The notes under the pieces were generated by a model. That model ran no database searches, was not told the origin of the DNA, and worked only from the letters and a program-made list of their open reading frames with translations. Shown one piece after another: positions 11,420-19,730 of a stretch of DNA of 28,704 nt (within the stretch, counting starts at the first letter, position 1; every line of letters starts with the position of its first letter). Made by a program: the position numbers and the translations under genes. The DNA is from a virus: the IMG/VR virus record IMGVR_UViG_3300035179_000053, positions 1 through 28,704 of that record; one strand, given 5' to 3'.

Positions 11420-12727
11420 ATGCCTCAACGTGAATGCCGAGATGGTTGGATCAGGACTTACCTCGAGTATACTAAGCCTCAGCAAAGTCCTACAATATTT
11501 CATACTTGGACAGGGATCAGCACAATTGCCTCTGCGATGAGAAGAAGATGCTGGTTAGAGCGAGGTGGTTTTTACATCCTCTATCCTAACCTCTATACAA
11601 TTCTTGTCTCAGAGTCTGGTGTTGGGATGAAATCCACAGCAATTAAGATTGGAACAAATGCTTTTCTCTCTCAAGCAGTCCCTGATTTAGTGATTATGCG
11701 TGGAAAACTTACAATGGGATATCTGGTGGATTGGATGGCTCAGGCTCAAGCTAAAAATCCAGATAAGTTAGCAGAGGTAAGTGTTCACTGTTCAGAGTTC
11801 AAAGTTTTCGCTAAAGGTGCATACTCTGATTCTGGTCTTATTGAAGATTTAACTGATCTTTATGATTGTGGAGCATTTGAATATCGAACAAAAAATCAAG
11901 GTATCTATGTCATAGAGAAACCCTGTGTGAATATTCTTGCAGCTTCCACTCCAGAATGGCTGACAACAGGATCAGCAGCTGACTTCATTGGAGGAGGATT
12001 CTCATCTCGAATCATTCCTGTTGCTATTCTTACAGATGAGAAACAAGTTGGGCATCCAAAAAAGATTTCTTTAAGTGATGATATAGAAAAAAAATTGATA
12101 GCAGATTTAAATCGAATCAGTCAGCTTACTGGACCGTTCTTTGAGACTCAAGAGGCAATAGAGTTCTTTGATAAATGGTATTTGGTGAGAGATAAGTATA
12201 AGAATCCAGATCAACGACTGAAAGGGTATTATTCTAAGAAGCATACGATGGTGCATAAGGTAGCAATGGCAATCTCAGCAAGCATTAATGATGATATGGT
12301 GATTACAGAAGAGCATATTGAGTCCGCTTTAGCACTGTTGGGAAAGATCGAGCTGACAATGCCTTACGCTTATCAGGGGGTAGCATGGGGGGAGAAGGCT
12401 AAGTTTCAGGATAAGGTATTAGGGAAGATTAATGAGGTTGGGATGATCCAACATGCTCATCTGCTCTCAGCCTTTCATTACTGTATGACAGGGGACGACC
12501 TTAAAGCGATCATCCATACGCTGGTGGATGAGGAAAAGATTGGGTATGACAGGATTGCAACACAGGGAAGGACGAAGGTGATCTATGTTACAGAGGGTTA
12601 TATAAGGGAACAGTGTAAGAAGGAGGGGGAAGATGTAACGAAGAAGAAATTTTCAGTCTGTTGGCAATCACATCAAGAATGGTTTGAGCAGATTAAGGAG
12701 AAGAAGAAAGGAGGAAATGGGAAATGA
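11420..12727 (+). CDS. DUF3987-like ATPase (putative replicative helicase/primase-associated)
   Basis: The protein has 435 aa. The Walker A motif is SESGVGMKSTA (64-74), following YPNLYTILV. A Walker-B-like segment VHCSEF (122-127), a sensor strand NILAASTPEW (171-180) and GGFSSRIIPV (192-201) with a likely arginine finger complete the RecA/AAA-type core typical of phage DUF3987 proteins. The C-terminal 130 residues look like winged-helix folds (ISASINDDMVITEEHIESAL; HTLVDEEKIGYDRIATQGR). Such proteins stand in for the replicative helicase in many phages that encode polymerase A. Position in the replication block agrees. Confidence 0.7.
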   Translation: MPQRECRDGWIRTYLEYTKPQQSPTIFHTWTGISTIASAMRRRCWLERGGFYILYPNLYTILVSESGVGMKSTAIKIGTNAFLSQAVPDLVIMRGKLTMGYLVDWMAQAQAKNPDKLAEVSVHCSEFKVFAKGAYSDSGLIEDLTDLYDCGAFEYRTKNQGIYVIEKPCVNILAASTPEWLTTGSAADFIGGGFSSRIIPVAILTDEKQVGHPKKISLSDDIEKKLIADLNRISQLTGPFFETQEAIEFFDKWYLVRDKYKNPDQRLKGYYSKKHTMVHKVAMAISASINDDMVITEEHIESALALLGKIELTMPYAYQGVAWGEKAKFQDKVLGKINEVGMIQHAHLLSAFHYCMTGDDLKAIIHTLVDEEKIGYDRIATQGRTKVIYVTEGYIREQCKKEGEDVTKKKFSVCWQSHQEWFEQIKEKKKGGNGK

Positions 12728-12924
12728 TAAAAAGGGATGAGAGATTATTAAAAGTGAGAAATGAACTTGCTCAGATTCTTATTGATTATGGAGATTTTTT
12801 GGTAATTACTTATAAAGAAGGTAGTTTTGAAAAGGCAAGAGAGAAGTATCCAATGTTTGATAAAATGTGGATGGGTGGTTTAATACAAACATTTGAAATT
12901 TTATATAAACTCTCTATACTATAA
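12724..12924 (+). CDS. hypothetical protein, 66 aa
   Basis: Start coupled by ATGA to the ATPase gene. The product is helical with alternating charged and hydrophobic residues (RDERLLKVRNELAQILIDYGDFLVITY) and ends with ILYKLSIL. No signal, no cysteines, no recognisable family. Confidence 0.55.
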   Translation: MIKRDERLLKVRNELAQILIDYGDFLVITYKEGSFEKAREKYPMFDKMWMGGLIQTFEILYKLSIL

Positions 12925-12934
12925 AGGAGGGAAG

Positions 12935-13153
12935 ATGAGCTTAACAATTGAACAATCTGATGAGATTTTAAAGAAAACTTGGCGTATGGGAGGAAAGATG
13001 AAATGGAAGATAAAAAGAAAAAAGATACAAACAATGGAGGATTTGTTTCTATTTTTACAGGTGGAATATTTTGATATGATTTTAAGAAAAATTTATATCC
13101 CAAAAGTGATAGCGCAACTCTCTAAACCTAATTGGATTGGAGATAAGAAGTGA
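12935..13153 (+). CDS. hypothetical basic protein, 72 aa
   Basis: ATG 12935 has AAAGGAGGGAAG upstream; an earlier in-frame start lies inside the previous gene without a ribosome site. The product has a basic middle (WRMGGKMKWKIKRKKIQ) and a hydrophobic C-terminal helix pair. It overlaps the next gene by GTGA. Function unknown. Confidence 0.55.
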   Translation: MSLTIEQSDEILKKTWRMGGKMKWKIKRKKIQTMEDLFLFLQVEYFDMILRKIYIPKVIAQLSKPNWIGDKK

Positions 13154-13284
13154 AAGAGCTTTTTAATCTTGCTATCAATATTATTGGAGCTTTGGTTGCT
13201 GCTCTCATCTTTTGGGGGATGGGAGTGGCTTTGTATCAGAGTTGGAAAAGGAGGGGGAATGGAGATCAAAGTCACCGCAGTTGA
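13150..13284 (+). CDS. small membrane protein, 44 aa
   Basis: GTG 13150 overlaps the previous stop (GTGA) and has GGAGATAAGAA upstream. The product is one hydrophobic helix (residues about 6-29, LAINIIGALVAALIFWGMGV) followed by a short basic cytoplasmic-type tail (SWKRRGNG). By the positive-inside rule the C-terminus faces the cytoplasm. It could contribute to lysis or host takeover, but nothing else supports that. Confidence 0.55.
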   Translation: MKELFNLAINIIGALVAALIFWGMGVALYQSWKRRGNGDQSHRS

Positions 13285-13438
13285 AAAAGGGATTAAATTA
13301 GATTGGTTACCTCTGTCAAAGGTAGATGGAATCTTGACACCAAATGAGGCAAGAGACCTCTCAAATCAGATTGTCTGGTCGCTGTTTGATTGGGTGAAGT
13401 TGACAGGGAAGAAGGTAGATAAGCCTGAGTGTCACTAA
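13259..13438 (+). CDS. hypothetical protein, 59 aa
   Basis: ATG 13259 has AAAAGGAGGGGGA upstream. The product starts with a strand MEIKVTAVEKG and continues LTPNEARDLSNQIVWSLFDWVKLTG, a helix typical of small phage proteins. It is the last gene on the plus strand. Its stop codon overlaps the stop of the converging minus-strand gene (13435-13438). Function unknown. Confidence 0.6.
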   Translation: MEIKVTAVEKGIKLDWLPLSKVDGILTPNEARDLSNQIVWSLFDWVKLTGKKVDKPECH

Positions 13439-13611
13439 CGAGACCTACTTCTCCTTTTCGATCCTACCTTTCTCCGAGGGACCATCCCATGTTCAACCCC
13501 TCTCAGCAAACGCATCTGTGCTGCACCTCTCCCCTTTGTGGTATGTTTTGCTTTAACTCCATGAGGGGAGGTTACACGGTAGCCATCAACTTTGGTCATC
13601 TTATAAGGCAT
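13435..13611 (-). CDS. small conserved phage protein (SPHG/KAKHTT type), 58 aa
   Basis: ATG 13611 has AAGGAGGTAGAAAG upstream. The sequence MPYKMTKVDGYRVTSPHGVKA followed by HTTKGRGAAQMRLLRGVEHG resembles a small phage protein I have seen repeatedly near virion genes (K.T.P.G.kak.TTk...a..Q.RLL.gvEHG). It is a short beta-hairpin plus helix with a strongly basic C-terminus (RRKVGSKRRSRSR), so nucleic-acid contact is possible. It is the last gene of the minus-strand operon. Biochemical role unknown. Confidence 0.65.
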   Translation of the reverse strand: MPYKMTKVDGYRVTSPHGVKAKHTTKGRGAAQMRLLRGVEHGMVPRRKVGSKRRSRSR

Positions 13612-13615
13612 CTTT

Positions 13616-13984
13616 CTACCTCCTTGCCAGTTGTTCGATAAGTGTCTCCAACTGAGACTTCTTCCCTCTCTGAAACCCACCTGTTAGAGCTCTTTGAGAC
13701 GGTGCTTGGACTCTGGTTGATGTGTCTAAAGAAGGAGCGGAGGGGAGAGAGGGTGCTTGACTGCCCATCGCCTGTGTCCCTAACATCGTTCCAAGTTTCT
13801 CCCAGGTAGAAGTGACTGGGAGAGTTGCTACCTGTAAGAGCTTCCCAGAGACAGGGCTTTTTATGGTTGCAACGTTTGGGATATTCTTTGCAAGATCCAA
13901 CCCTAAACTTGATCCAATCCCTTTTGCGATCCCTCCACCAAGACCTTGTAACCCTGTTAAGACAGCTTGAAAAAATGGTAACAT
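13616..13984 (-). CDS. putative small virion-associated protein, 122 aa
   Basis: ATG 13984 has TGGAGGTGTAAA upstream. The first 25 residues are hydrophobic and glycine-rich (FFQAVLTGLQGLGGGIAKGIG), like membrane-active segments of ejected phage proteins. The middle is Pro/Ser/Thr-rich and probably disordered, and the end is a basic helix. It sits in the virion operon just after the deiminase-like gene. Role inferred only from composition and position. Confidence 0.5.
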   Translation of the reverse strand: MLPFFQAVLTGLQGLGGGIAKGIGSSLGLDLAKNIPNVATIKSPVSGKLLQVATLPVTSTWEKLGTMLGTQAMGSQAPSLPSAPSLDTSTRVQAPSQRALTGGFQRGKKSQLETLIEQLARR

Positions 13985-13985
13985 T

Positions 13986-14873
13986 TTACACCTCCATTAT
14001 ATTCCATGAGATGCAATTCATCAGCCCACCCTCAAATGAAAGATGGGAGCAATCAATTGCAACAATATTGTAATGTGGATAGAGAAATTTCATCTTCCTC
14101 ACTACATCAAAGTCTTTTTTGATTCCCATCGTAGGAAGAAGGATTACCCCTCTTACCAATAAGAAATTGATATAATACCCAAATCCTGGGTTGAAATCGT
14201 CAGCGAAAGGATATTGCTTACGAAACTCTTTCTCTGACATATTCCAATCCCAGTCACCATAGGCAAAGGGAAGAGTCTCAATTTCAAACCCCTTCTTAGA
14301 GAGAAGCTTTCTAAGTTTCTCATCATACTCAATGAACTTCTTGTCCTTTTCAAAGATGCTTGAATAGTCATTGATGAGGATGGTCTTCTCATCCATAAAC
14401 TTAACAATCCCATCTGAGTGACCAAGATTGTCTCCAGGTTCGATTGGGAGGAGGATTATCTCTGAGTCAAGAAGGGATGAAAGTTTGTGAATAATTGCAC
14501 GAGGTTTCACCCTTACGTTATCTCTAAGCACTTTCTCTGTGATGAAGGTCTTTCCAAATCCTCTTACAACGTTACCACCATCTAAGATAATTGGTGAGAT
14601 AATAGAGGGAACAGCAAATCCATCCCAACAAGATATCTTTGGGGGCTTTCGATGTTCAAAGTTGGAATCGGCATAGATGAATTTCACAAAGTGGTCACCC
14701 ACCTGAATTGGCAGATAATCTCGACACCAAATGTTTTCTATTCCTTTGATCAGTTTAACCTTAATCCCATTTGATTCAAGGTTAGTCTTTGCTGGGAGAA
14801 ACACCTCTGGATAGCGAGAGGGGAGGGTCTCAGCAAAATAAACGATGGTGGTTAACCTATCGTCAAATTCCAT
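13986..14873 (-). CDS. agmatine/peptidyl-arginine deiminase-like pentein enzyme
   Basis: The protein has 295 aa. The order and identity of active-site motifs fit the agmatine deiminase/Porphyromonas-type PAD family: WCRDYLP (49-55), DGGN (98-101), GHSDG (151-155) with the catalytic His, and EGGLMNC (281-287) with Cys 287 as nucleophile. Family members hydrolyse guanidino groups, for example agmatine to N-carbamoylputrescine and ammonia. It is shorter than typical cellular members (about 340-370 aa). It lacks a signal peptide and its start overlaps the decarboxylase-like gene by 11 nt. Such a gene in a virion operon is unusual. The substrate cannot be told from the sequence. Confidence 0.75.
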   Translation of the reverse strand: MEFDDRLTTIVYFAETLPSRYPEVFLPAKTNLESNGIKVKLIKGIENIWCRDYLPIQVGDHFVKFIYADSNFEHRKPPKISCWDGFAVPSIISPIILDGGNVVRGFGKTFITEKVLRDNVRVKPRAIIHKLSSLLDSEIILLPIEPGDNLGHSDGIVKFMDEKTILINDYSSIFEKDKKFIEYDEKLRKLLSKKGFEIETLPFAYGDWDWNMSEKEFRKQYPFADDFNPGFGYYINFLLVRGVILLPTMGIKKDFDVVRKMKFLYPHYNIVAIDCSHLSFEGGLMNCISWNIMEV

Positions 14874-15585
14874 TTATTCTTACCAACCTATCCTTTCCTG
14901 CTTCAACATGATAGAGAAGGCAGTTATTAAGGAGAGATTCAAATTGCAGTTTAGGGTTGATAAAGGGGATAATAAGGTCAACCTGACTTCCCATCCTGAC
15001 CACACTAAACCTTTCTCCCTGTGTGTAATAATCATCAGAGTCTCCAAAGTGAGCGATGACATCCACCTCGAAGTCAGCGATTTGTAAGATGTAATAAGGT
15101 TGTTTGAGATTGGGGGCATAGATACGATTCTTAACTCTCTCATTGAAGAGCATATACTCCATGTGCGAATAATCAAGATTGAGCCTCTTTAGGATATCCT
15201 TTTCAACCTCCCTCATTGAGAGGTTAGCTACCTTTAAAGGAGGGAGTTTTGTGTGTTTGATGAAGCCATTAGTAGGGATGCGATTGATGTGAACGTCAAG
15301 AGCGGTCATGAAGATGCCAATGATCAAACATGGGTACTTCATGGTCTCTTGCATGAGGGTTTCAATAGTATAATTCATCCCTTTAACTTCGATCATGTTC
15401 TCTTTAGGGTGAACAACCTTAGCATAGACGATTACACCATCTGCAGGGGAGAGGAAGGTAGACTGGTCATGGTAGATTGATCGGTTGGGATCACGATTGA
15501 AATCAACCTCGTAGAGTTTGAGAGGGAGCTCTCTCTTAATTTGCTGTGTTTCAGATTGTTGGAGAAAGTCTTGTAAAGGTAGCAT
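14863..15585 (-). CDS. phosphatidylserine decarboxylase-like pyruvoyl enzyme
   Basis: ATG 15585 (240 aa) follows the previous stop by one base; a TTG at 15594 would add three residues. SPADG (46-50), the strand/loop FMTALDVHINRIPTNG (92-107), FNERVKNRI (147-155) and GERFSVVRMGSQVDLIIP (190-207) match the short PSD subfamily. There the Gly-Ser (199-200) is the self-cleavage site that makes the pyruvoyl group. The Asp of SPADG and the His of DVH are kept, so it should be an active proenzyme. Known members decarboxylate phosphatidyl- or archaetidylserine. In this setting, between two guanidino enzymes, another substrate is possible. No membrane anchor is seen. Confidence 0.75.
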   Translation of the reverse strand: MLPLQDFLQQSETQQIKRELPLKLYEVDFNRDPNRSIYHDQSTFLSPADGVIVYAKVVHPKENMIEVKGMNYTIETLMQETMKYPCLIIGIFMTALDVHINRIPTNGFIKHTKLPPLKVANLSMREVEKDILKRLNLDYSHMEYMLFNERVKNRIYAPNLKQPYYILQIADFEVDVIAHFGDSDDYYTQGERFSVVRMGSQVDLIIPFINPKLQFESLLNNCLLYHVEAGKDRLVRINGI

Positions 15586-15586
15586 A

Positions 15587-16480
15587 TCAATCAAAAAAGT
15601 TCGTATAGTTAAGGTGAAATATACAACAGCTTAAAGCTGCACCAGATTTATACATCTCTGATAGGTTGATAAAGATCAACTCCAACCCAGCAGCTCTACA
15701 AATCTGTTCTAATTTCTCATCCTTATCCTTCTCAAATGGGTATTCCTCATCAGATAGTTTCATCTCTTTGATCCCTGTAGCTGAATACACAATGGAGCCA
15801 ACTCTCAGATTATTTGTAATGGAGAATTGAGCCTGCTTCTTAGTCACAGGGATAAGCTCAGCAATCTGTTCCATCTCCCTTAACTGTGGATCTTTCACCA
15901 GATTTTCATTAAAGATGATCTTTGTATTAGAAAGGGGGAAGATGTTACAGTCAAGATGGTAGGTGAGGGGGTCGGTCTCTTCAATCTTGATAATTCTTGC
16001 ACCAAAGTTAGCTTCGATCCATTCTAAAGCTTTGAGATGTGTCCTAATCCCATACCCTCCAATGTAGATGTTGTCTCTCACCCACTTTAACTCTGCCTCT
16101 CCTTCAAAGAAGAAAGGAGGCTTGAAGGTTGCATATCCCATCTTTGAGATAAACCAAGCTAACTCATCTTCCTCCCCAGGTCGTCCTTCAGCTTTGAAAT
16201 TTGCAAGGATGACAGTCTTTTCAAGATGCGGGAGACACATCCCTGCATTTGTGATGTAAACTTGGTCTTGCAAACCATTCTTCGGTGGGAGGAGATAAAC
16301 CATAGCATCCTGACTGAATAAGCTATACATAAGGTGAAATTGAGAGACAGCTTTATCACGGTTGACCTGCCTCTCCTCTGGAGACATCTTCTTCATCCAA
16401 CGGTTGTTGATGATCTCCGTTGAGAGAAAGGTTGGAGGACAGAGAAGGAGTTCAAGATGGGAGTCAGCAGGGTAGATCAT
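15587..16480 (-). CDS. amidinotransferase/DDAH-like pentein enzyme
   Basis: The protein has 297 aa. Motifs in order are DQVYITNAGM (72-81), FEGEAELKW (125-133), GYGIRTH (142-148), YHLDCNIFPL (174-183) with catalytic His, and SGAALSCCIF (279-288) with the nucleophile Cys at 285 or 286. This is the layout of the amidinotransferase/dimethylarginine dimethylaminohydrolase/arginine deiminase group, which attack the guanidino carbon of arginine derivatives. Hydrolase or transferase activity cannot be decided. It is coupled to the upstream virion gene by ATGA and overlaps the decarboxylase-like frame when that starts at TTG. Confidence 0.75.
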   Translation of the reverse strand: MIYPADSHLELLLCPPTFLSTEIINNRWMKKMSPEERQVNRDKAVSQFHLMYSLFSQDAMVYLLPPKNGLQDQVYITNAGMCLPHLEKTVILANFKAEGRPGEEDELAWFISKMGYATFKPPFFFEGEAELKWVRDNIYIGGYGIRTHLKALEWIEANFGARIIKIEETDPLTYHLDCNIFPLSNTKIIFNENLVKDPQLREMEQIAELIPVTKKQAQFSITNNLRVGSIVYSATGIKEMKLSDEEYPFEKDKDEKLEQICRAAGLELIFINLSEMYKSGAALSCCIFHLNYTNFFD

Positions 16481-18681
16481 TGTACAGCTGGTACCCCTTT
16501 CAACTTACTTGCCATCTGTCTTACCTGTCCAAAATCCTGTTCACTAAATTGAACTCCCATCTGTCTCATCCTTTGCATATATTGACGAGAAAGATCCTCC
16601 CTCCCCCCTGCCATTGCATTTGCCATCAATGTCATATACTTTCGTCTGGTTGATTCAAGAGGTCCTCGCATGAACATTGCTTCAGCAAGAGATCTCTGTC
16701 CAATCACCCTTCCTTTAGGCATAGTCTTGGTTGGTTCTGTGGTCACAGTTGGAAATCCCAACCCTTTAACTGCTCTAACAATAGGAGGTCCAGCATAAGA
16801 TTCACCAAATCGTCTGAGATGCTCTTTCCCTTCCTCAGGCTTTCTCATCCAATCAAAGAGAAGTTTTGCAACAGGGCCAATGGAAGGGCCAAACATCTGA
16901 GTGACGTCACCTGGGATATTAAAGGGTTCAAGGGATTGGTCAAGATTGAGTGGAGGGGAGAACCCTGCTCTTTCAGTAAGGGTCTCAACAGGATTAAACT
17001 CTCCAATATCGATCCCAGCGTTTCTGAGTAAGCCTTTCCGTGTCCCCTCCCAGAGTCCAAATGGGATGGCAGCGGTTCCAGAGAGTGCTCCAAGTGATCC
17101 TAAGGCTCTGGCGAAACCAGTGTAATTCCCTTCTCTCCAAAGTTGGGTGAGGAAGTTGATGTAGTTTGAGGTGAAGGTACGGAATTGAAAAAGCAACCGA
17201 CCAGCTGGAGACTTACTCATGATCAAAGGCATCCCAGCCTTACTGTAAAGGAATTGGGTACGGTTGACAAGTTTGATTGCATGATCCACCACTTCTTGCC
17301 CTTGCAATCCCATCTCTGCTGCTTGTCTCTTTCCAGCAGCGTAGGTTACAACTCTGTTTAATTCCTCAGAGATGGAAGCTGGCCAACTTATAACCTTCTC
17401 AGTTTTCCACAACCAACTCTCTCTTGGGGCTCTCCCAAGAGCTTCAGCCAATCCCTTTCTTAGTTGCATCTCAAAGATAACACCCACATCCTTTGCTTCC
17501 TGCCAAAGTTTAGGGTTGGTAATATCTTTCCCGTAAGCAAGGAGAAGATTCTTTGCTCCCACCATTGGGTAGAGGGTAAGAATGGGCTGAGTTGCATTCA
17601 CAAATGGAAAGCGGAACCAACTTAGACCAATCTTTGAGAGGTATTGAAAACGGGTAGCAAAGTCAACTCCCTTAGCGATGTTACGGTAGCCAGATTCAGG
17701 ATCGGGGAAAAGTTGAGCGAGGGACTCATTGAAGAAGATTCTACTCTTAGATGCAAGGGCACCTCTCTGAGCAGTGACGTAATCAAAGGCATACTGTCGA
17801 AGAGCAGCATTGGGTTCGGCTTTGACAAGCTCATTAGCGATTGGCATGTAACGATCAAGCATGATCTTCCTAACTGCCTTATCAACGTATTCGTGCATGA
17901 CATCCTGGTAGTCTTTGCGATAGCCCCACATCTCTTGAGTCTGCCGTGCTTCATCAAAAGGGCCAAAGAATCCTCCTTTTGGGAGTTGTTTGAAACGAAC
18001 AGCATTGAGGGAGGTGTCGATGTTGGAGTATTTATCTAAACTCTTTTTCATTTCTGCTACATGTGCTTTATAATTGAAGAAGTTTGGATCTTCAACAGGG
18101 ACACCTTTGAGCATTGACTCTGTGCGGTTGATCTCATCAGTTAGGAAGTTGGTATAGGATTTCACAGGGAAGTGAGTAAAGTGGCCTGAGACATAGCCAA
18201 TCTCAGGTTTGACCATAGTAGTAGGATCAGCAATGAGATCATACTTTTTAAGAATCCCTTCATAGGTCTTGGGATCTTTCAGCTTATTATACTCCAACCA
18301 GATTGGATCTTCAATGCTTCTCAGATGATCAGCCGCAGCCCTAAACATCTGCTTTGGGATTTGAGCAACTTCTTGAGCATTTGGGAGACGTTTGTTGTAG
18401 TTGTAGAACTCGAGAGTGGAAAGGAACTGATTGGCAGTTTCTTCATTGTTAATTCCATAGGTCTTTACGATTCGATCTACCTCCCCAGTGAATTTTCGTC
18501 TAAGAAGATTAGCTGCTCTTTCCTCATCAACAGTGAGAGCAAAAAGCTTTTTCGTGATTGGAGATTTGGAAAGGATCTGCTCAGGGTGAATCATACTAAT
18601 CACCCCTGGAGCCATCTCAATAGCTTTTCCAACACGACCAGCGAGTCTGAAAGGGTATGCAAGCCATGAAAGAGGAGGCAT
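16477..18681 (-). CDS. large internal virion / ejection-type protein (LPD-like domain)
   Basis: The protein has 734 aa and is mostly helical. ATG 18681 has GGTGGAGGAATATAA upstream. Residues about 340-520 (FATRFQYLSKIGLSWFRFPF, then SPAGRLLFQFRTFTSNY at 491-507) resemble the large polyvalent-protein-associated domain found near the end of podovirus ejection proteins. A hydrophobic glycine-rich segment follows (524-543). The C-terminus repeats Met/Arg/Gln-rich helices. It probably sits inside the capsid and is ejected with DNA. It is translationally linked to the three-enzyme group downstream. Confidence 0.6.
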   Translation of the reverse strand: MPPLSWLAYPFRLAGRVGKAIEMAPGVISMIHPEQILSKSPITKKLFALTVDEERAANLLRRKFTGEVDRIVKTYGINNEETANQFLSTLEFYNYNKRLPNAQEVAQIPKQMFRAAADHLRSIEDPIWLEYNKLKDPKTYEGILKKYDLIADPTTMVKPEIGYVSGHFTHFPVKSYTNFLTDEINRTESMLKGVPVEDPNFFNYKAHVAEMKKSLDKYSNIDTSLNAVRFKQLPKGGFFGPFDEARQTQEMWGYRKDYQDVMHEYVDKAVRKIMLDRYMPIANELVKAEPNAALRQYAFDYVTAQRGALASKSRIFFNESLAQLFPDPESGYRNIAKGVDFATRFQYLSKIGLSWFRFPFVNATQPILTLYPMVGAKNLLLAYGKDITNPKLWQEAKDVGVIFEMQLRKGLAEALGRAPRESWLWKTEKVISWPASISEELNRVVTYAAGKRQAAEMGLQGQEVVDHAIKLVNRTQFLYSKAGMPLIMSKSPAGRLLFQFRTFTSNYINFLTQLWREGNYTGFARALGSLGALSGTAAIPFGLWEGTRKGLLRNAGIDIGEFNPVETLTERAGFSPPLNLDQSLEPFNIPGDVTQMFGPSIGPVAKLLFDWMRKPEEGKEHLRRFGESYAGPPIVRAVKGLGFPTVTTEPTKTMPKGRVIGQRSLAEAMFMRGPLESTRRKYMTLMANAMAGGREDLSRQYMQRMRQMGVQFSEQDFGQVRQMASKLKGVPAVQ

Positions 18682-19719
18682 TTATATTCCTCCACCTTGC
18701 TTTAACATCCACTCAGCAAGAGCTTTTGGATCGTTGAGGTTGATTCCTCCAGCTACACCAGCAGATTCAACACCAACAGGAGGTGGGATTCTTGGCCCAG
18801 GTGGGGGTGGAGGAGTTACAGGAGGTTGAGGAACTCGATTGAAGATTCGTCTCTCAATCTCAGAAAGGGTTGAGGGAGAAAGAGGAGGCTTCTCTGTAAG
18901 GATTGCTTTTGAAAGGATGTCATCAGGGTGTCTCGCAACAAATTCAGAGACAACCTTTGCTTCCTCTTTGGCATAGTTTGGGATGAGACGAACCATCGCT
19001 TTGTTATAGGGACCTCGTGGAGTTGGGGTTGGAGTTTTAGGCATAGGAGCTGAAATAGGTTCTCTTCCTCCTCGTAGTTCTCTTATCCTTCCTTTAAGAG
19101 CCTCTCTCTTTGCTGCTTCCTCACCCATTACTCTTGCATTGAAAGCTTCAGCAGTCTCCTCACCAGCCTTTGCAATTCCTGGAGGTCTAATCCTTTCTCC
19201 TATTCTTCCAATTCCTTTTACTGTTTTCTCTCCAAGTTTATATCCAACCTTCCCTAATCCCCAGAGAAATGGGTCTGACCAAAGAGATGATCCTGGAACC
19301 TTTTCAATCTCTTCTGGGAGTTCTGTTGCTTTTCTCCTTCCAATAAAATAGTCACGGATCTGTGCTGGCATCCTTGAGAGTCTCTGTGGGATTGTCCCTT
19401 CACCAGTTCCAACCTCTTTTATCCCTCCCCAGAGAATCTCCTTTGGAACTCCCCATCCTCTCTCCCAAGATGTTCCCATCCTTTCTTTAAACTCAGGCCA
19501 GGGTGGGAAGAATGCACCTTCTTCTGCAGGTGGTTGAGGAAGATCAGAATAAGCTTCCTTAATTAACTGTTGGAAAAGTTTCTCATCTCGAGGATTTCCA
19601 GAAGCAATCATTCTCTTTCTCACCCATCCTTCTCGAAATTCTGCTTGTTCTTCTGGTGAGAATCCTTTCCAATCAGGATCATTACGAATAGGATCAAAGG
19701 TATTTGGAAGTCCTGGCAT
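18682..19719 (-). CDS. putative internal virion protein, Pro-rich, 345 aa
   Basis: ATG 19719 is chosen because AAGGAGAACTAAA lies upstream; an ATG at 19749 in frame would contain that site. The N-terminal 70 residues are acidic and helical (DPDWKGFSPEEQAEFREGW), the middle is glycine-rich and basic, and residues about 215-330 are rich in proline (TPTPTPRGP; PPVTPPPPPGPRIPPP). The last 15 residues form a short helix (DPKALAEWMLKQGGG). The pattern fits disordered ejection or scaffold-like proteins in podoviruses. No family recognised. It abuts the large internal protein gene. Confidence 0.55.
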   Translation of the reverse strand: MPGLPNTFDPIRNDPDWKGFSPEEQAEFREGWVRKRMIASGNPRDEKLFQQLIKEAYSDLPQPPAEEGAFFPPWPEFKERMGTSWERGWGVPKEILWGGIKEVGTGEGTIPQRLSRMPAQIRDYFIGRRKATELPEEIEKVPGSSLWSDPFLWGLGKVGYKLGEKTVKGIGRIGERIRPPGIAKAGEETAEAFNARVMGEEAAKREALKGRIRELRGGREPISAPMPKTPTPTPRGPYNKAMVRLIPNYAKEEAKVVSEFVARHPDDILSKAILTEKPPLSPSTLSEIERRIFNRVPQPPVTPPPPPGPRIPPPVGVESAGVAGGINLNDPKALAEWMLKQGGGI

Positions 19720-19730
19720 TTTAGTTCTCC

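Noticed and set aside
13150-13284. Holin
   Set aside because: A single hydrophobic helix is compatible, but no endolysin or spanin is present in the window, so the call cannot be supported.
14863-15585. Pyruvoyl-dependent arginine decarboxylase, which would fit the deiminase neighbours
   Set aside because: SPADG, DVHINRIP and the late GER...GS pattern belong to the phosphatidylserine decarboxylase family, not to the arginine decarboxylase family.
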